Below, piece by piece: positions 44,217-55,570 of a stretch of 64,000 nucleotides of DNA. The notes under the pieces were generated by a model that had not been told where the DNA came from, did no database searches, and saw nothing but the letters and a program-made list of their open reading frames with translations. The DNA lies in the NCBI GenBank assembly GCA_027492875.1, contig JAPUDV010000055.1, positions 115,709 through 179,708 of the forward strand, in the 5' to 3' direction. Positions within the stretch are counted from its first letter, which is position 1. Each line of letters starts with the position of its first letter. The stretch is from Candidatus Competibacteraceae bacterium (GTDB lineage: Bacteria; Pseudomonadota; Gammaproteobacteria; Competibacterales; Competibacteraceae). Position numbers and translations under genes: made by a program.

Positions 44217-45185
44217 TTATTCACACTCTGTTTTTTCCGGCTTGCAAAGAGCCCCTAGCCGCTTGCCGCTAACGCCCAACACCCCGACCGCCAACCCGCC
44301 CAGCGCCACCGCGAACCATAGGGTCGCGATCCGGCACAGCAGGGTGATCGCCACCGCCGCCGGGCCATTCGCGCCGAAAGCCACCAGCAGCATGCCCATC
44401 ACCGCCTCGGCGCCACCCAAGCCACCGGGCAGGAACGACAGCGCCCCCGCCAGCACCGCGATGGCGTAGATGCCGATGCCCGTTTCCACACCGACTCCGA
44501 CGCCGACATCCCGAGCAATCAAATATAAGGATAATCCTTCCAGTCCCCAGGACAGCACGCCCAATCCCAATCCGAATAGAAAGTAACCCGGTCGCAACAG
44601 TACCGCCGCCGAATCAAGCAATCGCGCCAGCCGGTCGAACTGATGACCGTGGCGATGATTCTGTCCCCAGGCCCGCAATTTTTCCGGTAGCCATGCGCGG
44701 GTAGCCAGCCAGCCCAGCCCCAGCGTCAGCATCCAGGCCACCGCCAGCAGCCCGGCGTAATCGGGCCGGGCCAATAGAATCAGCAACGCCAGCAGGCTCA
44801 TCGCCAGCACGTCCAGCAACCGCTCGACGAACAGCGCTGCCAGGCTCTGGGCATAGCTCACGCCATGGCCGTGCAAATACAGCGACCGCACCGCCTCGCC
44901 GGCCTTGCCTGGCGTCACGGTCAGGGTAAAGCCCGCCAGATAGTAGAGGAAATGTCGTCGCCACGGCAGGGCATGGCCGAACGCGGCTATGTAGCGCTGC
45001 CAGCGCCAGAAGCGCAGCAGATAGTTGAGCAGCGACAGGGTAAAGATCGCGAGCAGCACCGGCAGTCCGACTCGCCGCAAGGCGGCGAATACCGCAGCGC
45101 GGTCGGCGAACAGCGCGAAGGCGAGGTAGAGCAGAGCAGCCAGGGCGATGCTCAGGGTCAGGGCGCGACGATGATGAGGGGACAT
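44217..45185 (-). CDS. YbhN/UPF0104 (LPG-synthase TM-like) membrane protein
   Basis: A 322-aa integral membrane protein with about eight hydrophobic segments. The family signatures TLTVTPGKAGEAVRSLYL and FLPGGLGGAEAVMGMLL are clear. These proteins share the flippase-like membrane domain of MprF and occur beside polyprenyl-phosphate sugar genes. The ATG at 45185 gives a usual start; an in-frame GTG/ATG lies further upstream. As first gene of the leftward arabinose-type operon it may help move lipid-linked sugars across the membrane, but that is inference from context. Confidence 0.8.
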   Translation of the reverse strand: MSPHHRRALTLSIALAALLYLAFALFADRAAVFAALRRVGLPVLLAIFTLSLLNYLLRFWRWQRYIAAFGHALPWRRHFLYYLAGFTLTVTPGKAGEAVRSLYLHGHGVSYAQSLAALFVERLLDVLAMSLLALLILLARPDYAGLLAVAWMLTLGLGWLATRAWLPEKLRAWGQNHRHGHQFDRLARLLDSAAVLLRPGYFLFGLGLGVLSWGLEGLSLYLIARDVGVGVGVETGIGIYAIAVLAGALSFLPGGLGGAEAVMGMLLVAFGANGPAAVAITLLCRIATLWFAVALGGLAVGVLGVSGKRLGALCKPEKTECE

Positions 45186-45266
45186 GGCGTCGGGTTGAAA
45201 AAGCGAAAGGATGCCAGCATCCGCCAGTCTGGCAAAGTACAATCGTCGGGTGCAGATCCCGATCCA

Positions 45267-46448
45267 TCAGGTTCCATCCCCGACCAGCAGCCGATGGGCG
45301 CCGTAGGCCAGTACCCCGCAGCCGGCGATGACCGCCGCCATCGGCAACGCCGAACCATCGCCCAGCAATCCGACCAGCATGCTGGAAACCGTCGCCACCG
45401 CAAATTGCAGCGTGCCGATCAGGGCCGAGGCGCTGCCGGCGCGGCCGCCCTGATGCGCCAGCGCGCAAGCCATCGCGTTCGGTCCGGTGAAGCCGAGGCC
45501 GGCGATATAGCCGAACAGCGGTATCAGCAGCGCCGGCAGGCCGCCCCCGCCGCCGGCCGTGACCGCCAGCAATACCAGCCCCAGCAGCACGGTCGCGCGG
45601 TTGGCGCGGCGCAGGATCGCGTCGGCGCTGTGATGCGTCAGCAGCCGGCGGTTGTACTGCGAGCTGGCGATGAGCCCCAGCGCGTTGAGTCCGAACAGCC
45701 AACCGAAGGACTGTGCCGGCACGCCGTACAGCTCGATAAACACATGCGGCGAGCCGGTGATGTAGGCGAACATGCCGCCCAGCGCGAAGCCGCCGCTCAG
45801 GGCGTAGCCGATGAAGCGCCGGTCGCGCAACAGCTCGCCATAGACCCGCAATGCCGCGCCGATCCCGGCGCTGCCGACAGTGTCCGCCGGGCGGGTTTCC
45901 GGCAGATAGCGCCAACTGAGGGTCAGGGTGACCAGCCCGAACAGGGCCAGAACCCCAAAGATCGCGCGCCAGCCGGCCAGCGCCAGAATCCAGCCGCCGA
46001 CGAGCGGAGCCAGAATCGGCGCCAGTCCCATCACCAGCATCAGCAGCGAGTAAACTTTGGCCGAGGTCCGCGCGTCGAAACGGTCGCGCACCACGGCGCG
46101 GGCGATCACCACGCCGGCGCAACCGCCCGTCGCCTGGACGAAACGCAGCACGGTCAGCGTGGCGATGTCGGGCGCCAGCGCGCAACTGATCGAGGCCACG
46201 GCATAAAGCGCCAGCCCGGCGTACAGCGGTGGTTTGCGGCCGTAGCGATCGGCCAGCGGGCCATAAATCGCCTGACCCAGCGCCAGCCCGACGAAGAAGC
46301 TGGCCAAGGTGTATTGGGCGGCGGCGGGGTCGGCGGCGAACGCGGCGGCGATGGCCGGCAGGCTGGGCAGATACATGTCGATCGACATCGGCGCGAAGGC
46401 GGTCAGCGCGCCGAGCAGCAGTAACCAGGATAGGGGTGGATTGGTCAG
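45267..46448 (-). CDS. Bcr/CflA-family MFS drug efflux transporter
   Basis: A 393-aa twelve-helix transporter. FAPMSIDMYLPSLP and GLALGQAIYGPLADRYGRKP are diagnostic for Bcr/CflA drug:proton antiporters. The first ATG in frame (46388) would delete TM1. The frame continues upstream as LLLLGALTAFAP, which is normal family sequence, back to a CTG at 46448 or an ATT at 46451. GGAG lies a few bases before these, so translation probably starts at a non-canonical codon. It is divergent from the OmpR-type regulator with about 100 bp between. Confidence 0.83.
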   Translation of the reverse strand: MTNPPLSWLLLLGALTAFAPMSIDMYLPSLPAIAAAFAADPAAAQYTLASFFVGLALGQAIYGPLADRYGRKPPLYAGLALYAVASISCALAPDIATLTVLRFVQATGGCAGVVIARAVVRDRFDARTSAKVYSLLMLVMGLAPILAPLVGGWILALAGWRAIFGVLALFGLVTLTLSWRYLPETRPADTVGSAGIGAALRVYGELLRDRRFIGYALSGGFALGGMFAYITGSPHVFIELYGVPAQSFGWLFGLNALGLIASSQYNRRLLTHHSADAILRRANRATVLLGLVLLAVTAGGGGGLPALLIPLFGYIAGLGFTGPNAMACALAHQGGRAGSASALIGTLQFAVATVSSMLVGLLGDGSALPMAAVIAGCGVLAYGAHRLLVGDGT

Positions 46449-46550
46449 AATCGGTTCTCCAGTCGGATCGTCGAATGGCAGCGGAAGTCGGGCAATTGTA
46501 AGCTCATCGCACGGGTTGTACTGACAACCGAGTTCAGTGGAGTGTTCGGG

Positions 46551-47213
46551 ATGCGCGTGCTGCTGGTGGAAGATGACGCGATGATCGGGGATAGCCTGCG
46601 CAAGGGTTTGCGCGGCGAAGGCTTTACCGTGGACTGGGCGCGGGACGGGCTCGACGCGGAACGGGCGCTGGAGACGACCGAATATGCGCTGGTGCTGCTG
46701 GATTTGGGTCTACCGAGGAAGGATGGGTTGGCGGTGCTGCGCGACTGGCGCCAGCGCGGAAGCACCGTGCCGGTGCTGGTGCTTACCGCCCGTGACGCGG
46801 TGCCGGACCGGGTCAGGGGTTTGGACAGCGGCGCCGATGATTATCTGGTCAAGCCGTTCGATCTGACCGAGCTACTGGCGCGGATGCGGGCGCTGCTGCG
46901 CCGGCAGGCCGGGCGGGCGCGGGATTTGATCGAGGTCGGAGCGCTGCGGCTCGATCCGGTCGCGCATACGGTTGAGTATCGTGGGCAGCCGGCGCCACTG
47001 TCGGCGCGGGAATTCGCGCTGCTGCACGCGCTGTTGGAAACGCCGGGCGCGGTGCTGTCCCGCGAGCAACTGGAGGATCGGCTGTACGGCTGGGGCGAGG
47101 AGGTGGAAAGCAACGCCGTCGAAGTCCACATCCACAATCTGCGCCGCAAGCTCGATCCGCGGGTCATTCGCACCGTGCGCGGGGTTGGTTACCGGCTGGG
47201 AGACGCTGTCTGA
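46551..47213 (+). CDS. OmpR/QseB-family response regulator (orphan)
   Basis: A 220-aa two-component regulator. The receiver domain (1-115) has VLLVEDDAMIGDSL, acceptor Asp in LVLLDLGLPRKDG, LTARDAV and DYLVKPFDL. The winged helix (about 125-220) ends NAVEVHIHNLRRKLDPRVIRTVRGVGYRLG. GGAG eight bases before the ATG at 46551 supports this start over a GTG at 46542. QseB/PmrA-type genes are normally followed by a histidine kinase; here a truncated yjgA follows on the opposite strand 41 bp away, so the kinase partner is missing. Confidence 0.9.
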   Translation: MRVLLVEDDAMIGDSLRKGLRGEGFTVDWARDGLDAERALETTEYALVLLDLGLPRKDGLAVLRDWRQRGSTVPVLVLTARDAVPDRVRGLDSGADDYLVKPFDLTELLARMRALLRRQAGRARDLIEVGALRLDPVAHTVEYRGQPAPLSAREFALLHALLETPGAVLSREQLEDRLYGWGEEVESNAVEVHIHNLRRKLDPRVIRTVRGVGYRLGDAV

Positions 47214-47254
47214 GGGCTGGCGCGGTGTTCGGGAGACGAGCGCCTCCGACGGTT

Positions 47255-47578
47255 TCAACTCAGATGGCGCGGCGCCAGCAGGGTAGCGAGGGCGGCGCGG
47301 ATGGCGTCCGCTTCCCATTCGTCGAGCCGGCGCATCAACTTGCCGATCAGTTGCAGTTGCCGCTTGCGCGCCCCCCGTTGTGGGATGGCCCGCGCCGTTC
47401 GTACCGCGGCCAACAAGTCTTCCGGCAGCGGCACTCGCCGCAACTGCGCCGGGGTGAGCTTCACCAAATGTTCGCCCAGATCCTGCAGGGCGGTGGCCTC
47501 CCGCTTGCGCTGGCTTTTGCTGGGCGGTTGGGGTGCTTCCGGGTCATACGGTTCTTCGTCGAAGTCGGGGTCGTGCAT
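47255..47578 (-). pseudogene. yjgA: YjgA/DUF615 ribosome-associated protein, C-terminally truncated
   Basis: A 107-aa product with the N-terminal half of YjgA: an acidic start, SKSQRKREATALQDLGEHLV, then RGARKRQLQLIGKLMR, closely matching the family. Full-length YjgA is about 170-185 aa; here the frame ends LATLLAPRHLS and the conserved C-terminal half is absent. It may still be translated, but is probably a remnant. The ATG at 47578 is used; an in-frame TTG/ATG lies further upstream. The missing half coincides with the missing kinase of the neighbouring regulator. Confidence 0.72.
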
Positions 47579-47638
47579 GATGGGAGTCTCTACTCTCTCC
47601 CTGGTGGGGTTCATAACCACCCAGCGATGCGTTGGCAT

Positions 47639-48223
47639 TTAGCTTTTCTTCCACGCTTGCCAAGCGCCGATGATGCCTTTGTAGGCGTAAGAACCAGGCA
47701 ACCAGGAATAACAAGATTTCGTTTCGACGCTCGCCTGTTTGGCGCCTTTCCAATTCGGGTCGATGAAGGTGACCTTGGAGCGATCCTTGATCGTGCCGAC
47801 CTCGTCCCAGTCCAGGTCGTTGTCGATTTCGACGCCGATCACCACGACGACATGAAAGAAGTGATCCCAGTTGCCGGCTACCCAGATGGGGCTTGGATAC
47901 GACAGAAATCGCTTTAAATCCTGGGTCGTCCAAGCTTGACCCACGCCGTTGGCTTCCAGTCCCAGCGCGTGGGCGGCCTTGCGGAAATCCTTGCCCTTGA
48001 GCCCGGTCGATACCGCATCGCTCCAATCGATTTTCGCGGCTTCGAGTTTTTCCTTGATCGGGGCGGGTGGGAATTGGCCGTCGTAATCGCCGATTTTTCC
48101 GGTGCCGTAGCCTTTCCATTGCAGCATCATTTGATAGCAGGTGAACCAGCAGGTCTGGCTGGTCTCCTGAGGAATCGACGCCATTTGTTTGAGGTCGATT
48201 TTCACGACTTCGAGCGCGGCCAT
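47639..48223 (-). CDS. Papain-like cysteine peptidase family protein
   Basis: A 194-aa protein. The segment QETSQTCWFTCYQMMLQW has the Q...C-W pattern of papain-like peptidases of the AvrRpt2/C39-like type. HFFHVVVVIGVEID supplies a His and TFIDPN an Asp/Asn, in the right order for a Cys-His-Asp triad. There is no signal peptide. AGGAAGAG precedes the ATG at 48223. No secretion genes are adjacent, so the role (effector, maturation protease or other) is open. It stands alone between the truncated yjgA and the lpd terminator. Confidence 0.68.
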   Translation of the reverse strand: MAALEVVKIDLKQMASIPQETSQTCWFTCYQMMLQWKGYGTGKIGDYDGQFPPAPIKEKLEAAKIDWSDAVSTGLKGKDFRKAAHALGLEANGVGQAWTTQDLKRFLSYPSPIWVAGNWDHFFHVVVVIGVEIDNDLDWDEVGTIKDRSKVTFIDPNWKGAKQASVETKSCYSWLPGSYAYKGIIGAWQAWKKS

Positions 48224-48250
48224 GCAGGCTCTTCCTGATAAGGTGAATTC

Positions 48251-48290
48251 AGAAAACGGATCGCCCGCCATTGAGAACGGGCAGATCCGT
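48251..48290 (-). terminator. Rho-independent terminator of the aceE-aceF-lpd operon
   Basis: On the minus strand, ACGGATC pairs with GATCCGT (48256-48262 with 48284-48290), with an inner CCCG/CGGG stem and a loop of about ten bases. TTTTCT follows immediately. It begins 8 bp after the lpd stop codon. Confidence 0.82.
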
Positions 48291-48297
48291 AAGGGGG

Positions 48298-50073
48298 TTA
48301 CTTCTTCTTGCGCATGGGTGGCAGATCGGTGCAGACGCCCTCGAAAACCTCCGCCGCCATGCCGACCGACTCACCCAAAGTCGGGTGCGGATGGATGGTT
48401 AGACCGATGTCGGCGGGGTCGCAGCCCATTTCGATGGCCAAGGCCACTTCGCTGATCAGGTCGCCGGCGTGGGTGCCGACGATGCCGCCGCCGACGATGC
48501 GGTGGCTGTCCTCGTCGAAGATCAGCTTGGTGAAACCCTCGTCGCGGCCGTTGGCGATGGCGCGGCCGGACGCAGCCCAGGGGAACTTGCCCACGCTCAC
48601 CTTGATGCCCTGCGCCTTGGCTTCCGCCTCGGTCAAACCCGCCCAGGCGACTTCCGGGTCGGTGTAGGCCACGCCGGGAATCACCTTGGCGTCGAAGAAA
48701 CTCTTCTGCCCGGCAGCGGCTTCGGCGGCGACATGACCCTCGTGCACCGCCTTGTGCGCCAGCATCGGCTGGCCGACCAGGTCGCCAATGGCGAAGATGT
48801 GTGGCACGTTGGTGCGCATTTGCTTGTCCACGGCAATGAATCCACGGTCACCCACGGCGATGCCCGCTTTTTCGGCGGCGATCTTCTTGCCATTGGGCGA
48901 GCGGCCCGCCGATTGCAAGATCATGTCGTAAAGTTGTGGCTCGGCTGGGGCGTTGTCGCCCTCGAACGTCACCAGCAAGCCTTCCGGCTTGGCCTCGACC
49001 GCGACCGTCTTGGTCTTGAGCATGATCTTGTCGAAGCGGCCGGCGTTCATCTTCTCCCATACCTTGACCAGATCCCGGTCGGGACCCTGCATCAGGGCGT
49101 CGAGCATTTCCACCACCTCGATGCGGGTGCCCAGCGTCGAATAGACCGTGGCCATCTCCAGGCCGATGATGCCGCCGCCGATCACCAGCAACCGTTTCGG
49201 GATGAAGCGCAGTTCCAGCGCGCCGGTGGAATCGACGATGCGCGGGTCGTCCGGGATGAAGGGCAGATGCACCGCCTGGCTGCCGGCGGCGATGATGCAC
49301 TTCTCGAACCGGACGATTTTCTTCTCGCCGCTCTTGTCCTGACCGTCGCCGGTGGTGAGTTCGACTTCCACATGGTGCGGGTCCAGGAAGTTGCCGTAGC
49401 CGCGCACGGTCTCGACCTTGCGCGCCTTGGCCATGCCCGCCAATCCGCCGGTCAGCTTGCCCACCACCTTGCTCTTGTGGGCGCGCAGCTTGTCCAGATC
49501 CACGGTCGGCGTGCCAAAGGTCACGCCGAGATCGGCAAAGTGCGCCGCTTCGTCCATGACCGCCGCCACATGCAGCAGCGCCTTGGAGGGAATGCAGCCG
49601 ACGTTGAGGCAGACGCCGCCCAGAGTGGAATAGCGTTCCACCAGTACGGTTTTCATGCCCAGATCGGCGGCGCGGAACGCGGCGCTGTAGCCACCCGGCC
49701 CGGCGCCGAGCACCAGCATTTCGCAGTCGAGATCGGCGTTGCCGGCAAACGCGCCCGCAACGGGCGCGGGAGCGGATGGCGGAGTAGCGAGCGTGGGTTG
49801 GGCGGGCTGGGTCGGCGCGGCCACCGCTGGGTTGGTGCTTGCCTCCAGCGTCAGAATGAGATCGCCTTCGGAGACCTTGTCGCCGACCTTGACCTTGAGT
49901 TCCCCGACCGTCCCGGCCTGGGGCGCGGGCACTTCCATCGAGGCCTTGTCGCTTTCCAGCATGATCAGCGGATCTTCCGCAGCGATGGCATCGCCCGGTT
50001 TGACCAGCACTTCAATGATTTCCACACCCTTGAAGTCGCCGATGTCGGGGACTTTGATTTCCACGAGACTCAT
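48298..50073 (-). CDS. lpd: Dihydrolipoyl dehydrogenase with N-terminal lipoyl domain (PDH E3)
   Basis: A 591-aa E3. Residues 1-80 are a lipoyl domain with the attachment Lys in ESDKASMEV. An Ala/Pro linker leads to the flavoprotein (about 120-590): LGAGPGGYSAAFRAAD, the redox disulphide GGVCLNVGCIPSKALL, NAD site VIGGGIIGLEMATVY and the C-terminal catalytic HPHPTLGES. It reoxidises dihydrolipoamide of E2 using NAD. E3 with its own lipoyl domain is known in Neisseria and other proteobacteria. It lies 16 bp downstream of aceF and is followed by a terminator. Confidence 0.92.
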   Translation of the reverse strand: MSLVEIKVPDIGDFKGVEIIEVLVKPGDAIAAEDPLIMLESDKASMEVPAPQAGTVGELKVKVGDKVSEGDLILTLEASTNPAVAAPTQPAQPTLATPPSAPAPVAGAFAGNADLDCEMLVLGAGPGGYSAAFRAADLGMKTVLVERYSTLGGVCLNVGCIPSKALLHVAAVMDEAAHFADLGVTFGTPTVDLDKLRAHKSKVVGKLTGGLAGMAKARKVETVRGYGNFLDPHHVEVELTTGDGQDKSGEKKIVRFEKCIIAAGSQAVHLPFIPDDPRIVDSTGALELRFIPKRLLVIGGGIIGLEMATVYSTLGTRIEVVEMLDALMQGPDRDLVKVWEKMNAGRFDKIMLKTKTVAVEAKPEGLLVTFEGDNAPAEPQLYDMILQSAGRSPNGKKIAAEKAGIAVGDRGFIAVDKQMRTNVPHIFAIGDLVGQPMLAHKAVHEGHVAAEAAAGQKSFFDAKVIPGVAYTDPEVAWAGLTEAEAKAQGIKVSVGKFPWAASGRAIANGRDEGFTKLIFDEDSHRIVGGGIVGTHAGDLISEVALAIEMGCDPADIGLTIHPHPTLGESVGMAAEVFEGVCTDLPPMRKKK

Positions 50074-50089
50074 GATCAGCGGCCTCCGG

Positions 50090-51697
50090 TTAGAGCAGCA
50101 CGCGGCGGAAATCCGCCAGCAGTTGCGCCAGATAGACATTGAAGCGGGTCGCCAGCGCACCGTCGATCACCCGATGGTCGGCGCTCAGCGATAGCGGCAG
50201 GATCAGGCGCGGCCCGAACTGCTTGCCGTCCCACACCGGCTTCATCACCGACTTGCTGGCGCCCAGGATCGCCACCTCCGGGGCATTGATGATCGGCGAG
50301 AAGGCCGTGCCGCCGATGCCGCCCACCGAGGAAATGGTGAAGCAGGCGCCCTGCATCTCCGCCGGTCCCAGTTTGCCGTCGCGGGCCTTTTTGGCCAGTT
50401 CGCCGGTTTCCGCCGCGATGTCGAAGATCCCCTTTTGATCGGCATTTTTCACCACTGGCACCACCAGTCCGTTGGGTGTGTCGGCGGCGAAAGCGATGTG
50501 AAAATACTGCTTGTAGACCAGGTTGTCGCCGTCGAGCGAGGTGTTGAACTCCGGGAATTTCTGCAAGGCCCGGACGCAGGCCTTGATCATGAACGCCAGC
50601 ATGGTCAGCTTGACCCCGCCGCCTTTCTCGTTCTCCTGGTTGATCTGGAGGCGGAAGGCTTCCAGGCCGGTGATGTCGGCGTCCTCGTGGTAGGTCACCG
50701 CCGGGATCATCACCCAGTTGCGCGACAGGTTGGCGCCGGATATTTTCTTGATCCGTGGCAGGGGCTTGCTTTCCACTGGGCCGAACTTGGCAAAGTCCAC
50801 GCTCGGCCATGGCAGCAAATCCAGGACGCCGCCACCGGTCACGCCGCCCGCCGGGGCCGCCGGAGTCGCGCCGGTCATGATCCCCTTCACGAAGGCGTGC
50901 ACGTCCTCCTTGAGAATCCGCCCTTTGGGACCGGAACCCTTGGCCAGCCGGGTCAGATCGACGCCCAGTTCGCGGGCGAAGCGTCGGATCGAAGGGCTGG
51001 CGTGGACCTTGGCGAAGCTGGGCGCGGCTTCGGCCGGCGGGGACGGCTTGGCCACCGGCGGCGGCTTGGGTGCGCCTTCCGGCTTGCGCGCGCGCGGCCC
51101 CAACGTGATGACGCCGAGCGTATCGGGCAGTTGCGGCTTGGCGGCAGCATCGGCGCCGCTCGCGCTCAGCACCAGGATCAAATCGCCCTGCGAGACCTGA
51201 TCACCGACTTTGATTTCGATGCTCTGCACCGTACCGGCATGGGGCGAGGGTACTTCCATGCTGGCCTTGTCGCTTTCGAGGGTGATCAGCGGCGTGTCGA
51301 TCTCGACATGATCCCCAGGCGCGACCAGTATTTCGATGATCGGTATGTTTTTGAAATCGCCGATGTCTGGCACCCGCACCTCGCGCATCTCGCCAGGACC
51401 ACCGGGCGCGGCTTCCCCGGCATCGGCGGCGGGACGCTCGGGCGCGGACACGCTCTCGGCAACGTCCAGATACAAAATCAGGTCGCCTTCCGAGACCTTG
51501 CCGCCGGCCTTGATCTTGACTTCTCGAACCACGCCGGCCAAGGGGGAAGGCACCTCCATGGACGCCTTGTCGGTTTCCAGGATGATCAGCGGCGATTCCA
51601 CATCGACGCTGTCGCCGGCGGCGACCAGCACGTCGATAACGTCCACGCCCTTGAAGTCGCCGATATCCGGCACATGAATTTCTTTAATAAGGCTCAC
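50090..51697 (-). CDS. aceF: Dihydrolipoyllysine acetyltransferase (PDH E2), two lipoyl domains
   Basis: A 535-aa E2. Two lipoyl domains (about 1-80 and 108-185) each carry a DKASMEVPSP attachment site. A peripheral-subunit-binding domain follows (about 225-260, SPSIRRFARELGVDL, GPKGRILKEDV), then the catalytic domain with the terminal SLSADHRVIDGA His/Asp. It transfers acetyl groups to CoA in the pyruvate dehydrogenase complex. GTG start at 51697, 12 bp after aceE. The third lipoyl domain of some E2s is found on E3 here. Confidence 0.92.
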   Translation of the reverse strand: MSLIKEIHVPDIGDFKGVDVIDVLVAAGDSVDVESPLIILETDKASMEVPSPLAGVVREVKIKAGGKVSEGDLILYLDVAESVSAPERPAADAGEAAPGGPGEMREVRVPDIGDFKNIPIIEILVAPGDHVEIDTPLITLESDKASMEVPSPHAGTVQSIEIKVGDQVSQGDLILVLSASGADAAAKPQLPDTLGVITLGPRARKPEGAPKPPPVAKPSPPAEAAPSFAKVHASPSIRRFARELGVDLTRLAKGSGPKGRILKEDVHAFVKGIMTGATPAAPAGGVTGGGVLDLLPWPSVDFAKFGPVESKPLPRIKKISGANLSRNWVMIPAVTYHEDADITGLEAFRLQINQENEKGGGVKLTMLAFMIKACVRALQKFPEFNTSLDGDNLVYKQYFHIAFAADTPNGLVVPVVKNADQKGIFDIAAETGELAKKARDGKLGPAEMQGACFTISSVGGIGGTAFSPIINAPEVAILGASKSVMKPVWDGKQFGPRLILPLSLSADHRVIDGALATRFNVYLAQLLADFRRVLL

Positions 51698-51709
51698 CGG
51701 GATTCTCCC

Positions 51710-54370
<2,661 letters not shown>

Positions 54371-54608
54371 GAGGGGGTCCTGTAGGGGTTGGTTGTGGTT
54401 ATAGCCCGCGTTACGGGGGTAAACGCCGGTGCGGCAGGCGTCGGAGGGCGGCGTTGTCCGTCTGTCCGCCTGCCATCGACAAGTAATAGAACTATAGACG
54501 GGCTATCGGTAATTGCATTCGATGGCGGCATGGAACGGAGCGGCGGTCGCGGGTGCTCCGGGCTTGGTGTTAAGCTGAATTCCAAACTGAATCAGTGGGG
54601 TATAAACC

Positions 54609-55466
54609 ATGCAGCGTTTGAAGATCAGGCATCTCACCGTTTATCGATTTTCCAGCGCGGTGACGCTGCTGCCGCATCGGCTCCTGCTGCGCCCGCGCGA
54701 GGGGCACGACCTGCGCATCGAAGCCTCGAAACTCGATATTTCGCCCGCCCATCGGGTCAAGTGGCGCCGGGATGTTTTCGACAATTCGATGGCGGTGGTC
54801 AGTTTTCAGGAAACCGCGCAACGCTTGGCGATCGACAGCGAGGTGGTCATCCAGCATTACGAGGAGGCGCCGCTCGATTTCATCGTCGAGGATTACGCGG
54901 TCGATTATCCGTTCGAGTACCGCAAGGAGGATCGGGTCGATCTGGCGCCATTCCAGCAACTGGTTTACCCCGATCAGCAGGCAATAGTGCGCGACTGGCT
55001 TAGAGACCTCAATCTGATGCCCGGTGGCGTGGAGACCTACGTGCTGCTGGATCGGTTGAACCGGACCATCACCGGGGAGTTTCAGTATCGGGTTCGTGAG
55101 GAACCGGGGGTGCAATCACCGGCGCAAACTTTGAGCAACCGTAGTGGATCCTGCCGCGATTACGCTACGCTATTCATTGAAACCTGCCGTTTTCTCGGCC
55201 TGGCGAGCCGGTTCGTCAGCGGTTATTCACACGTCCCCGAACTCGGGGCGGGCGGCGCGACGACGCACGCCTGGGCGGAGGTTTACCTGCCCGGTCCGGG
55301 CTGGAAAGGCTTCGATCCGACCGCCGGCGAGCTGACCGGTAGCCGGCATATCCCGGTCGCGGTGGCCCGTCATCCGGAAATGGCCCCACCGGTTGCCGGC
55401 AGCTTCGTCGGTCCCAAGGGTCAGATTCCGATGCTGACTGTCGATGTTCGGGTGACGGCGTTGTGA
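54609..55466 (+). CDS. Transglutaminase-like cysteine protease family protein
   Basis: A 285-aa cytosolic protein. The N-terminal beta domain (about 1-110, LTVYRFSSAVTLLPHRLLLRPRE) is the bacterial transglutaminase N-region. The core has the catalytic Cys in SGSCRDYATLF, His in THAWAEVYLPG and Asp in GFDPTAG. All three residues are intact. Activity may be protease, amidase or cross-linking; the substrate is unknown. A related protein is encoded at 61451-62284. The following 250 bp contain no intact gene. Confidence 0.86.
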   Translation: MQRLKIRHLTVYRFSSAVTLLPHRLLLRPREGHDLRIEASKLDISPAHRVKWRRDVFDNSMAVVSFQETAQRLAIDSEVVIQHYEEAPLDFIVEDYAVDYPFEYRKEDRVDLAPFQQLVYPDQQAIVRDWLRDLNLMPGGVETYVLLDRLNRTITGEFQYRVREEPGVQSPAQTLSNRSGSCRDYATLFIETCRFLGLASRFVSGYSHVPELGAGGATTHAWAEVYLPGPGWKGFDPTAGELTGSRHIPVAVARHPEMAPPVAGSFVGPKGQIPMLTVDVRVTAL

Positions 55467-55570
55467 CGGAGACGCTGAAATTGGCGAACATGCGATCCCT
55501 GGAGCGTCTTGTCAGTTCGATGGTCGTCGTGTTCGCGGGAGTGGGATTTGGCTTTTCGGTGTAAGGGCTG

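Noticed and set aside
47585-47625. Third copy of the dispersed CTCTCCC-type repeat
   Set aside because: Only a short CTCTCTCCCTGGTGGGG similarity without a convincing inverted repeat; too weak to list.
54371-54608. PdhR operator or clear promoter for aceE
   Set aside because: A TATAGT-like hexamer exists on the minus strand but no matching -35 at proper spacing and no AATTGGT dyad.
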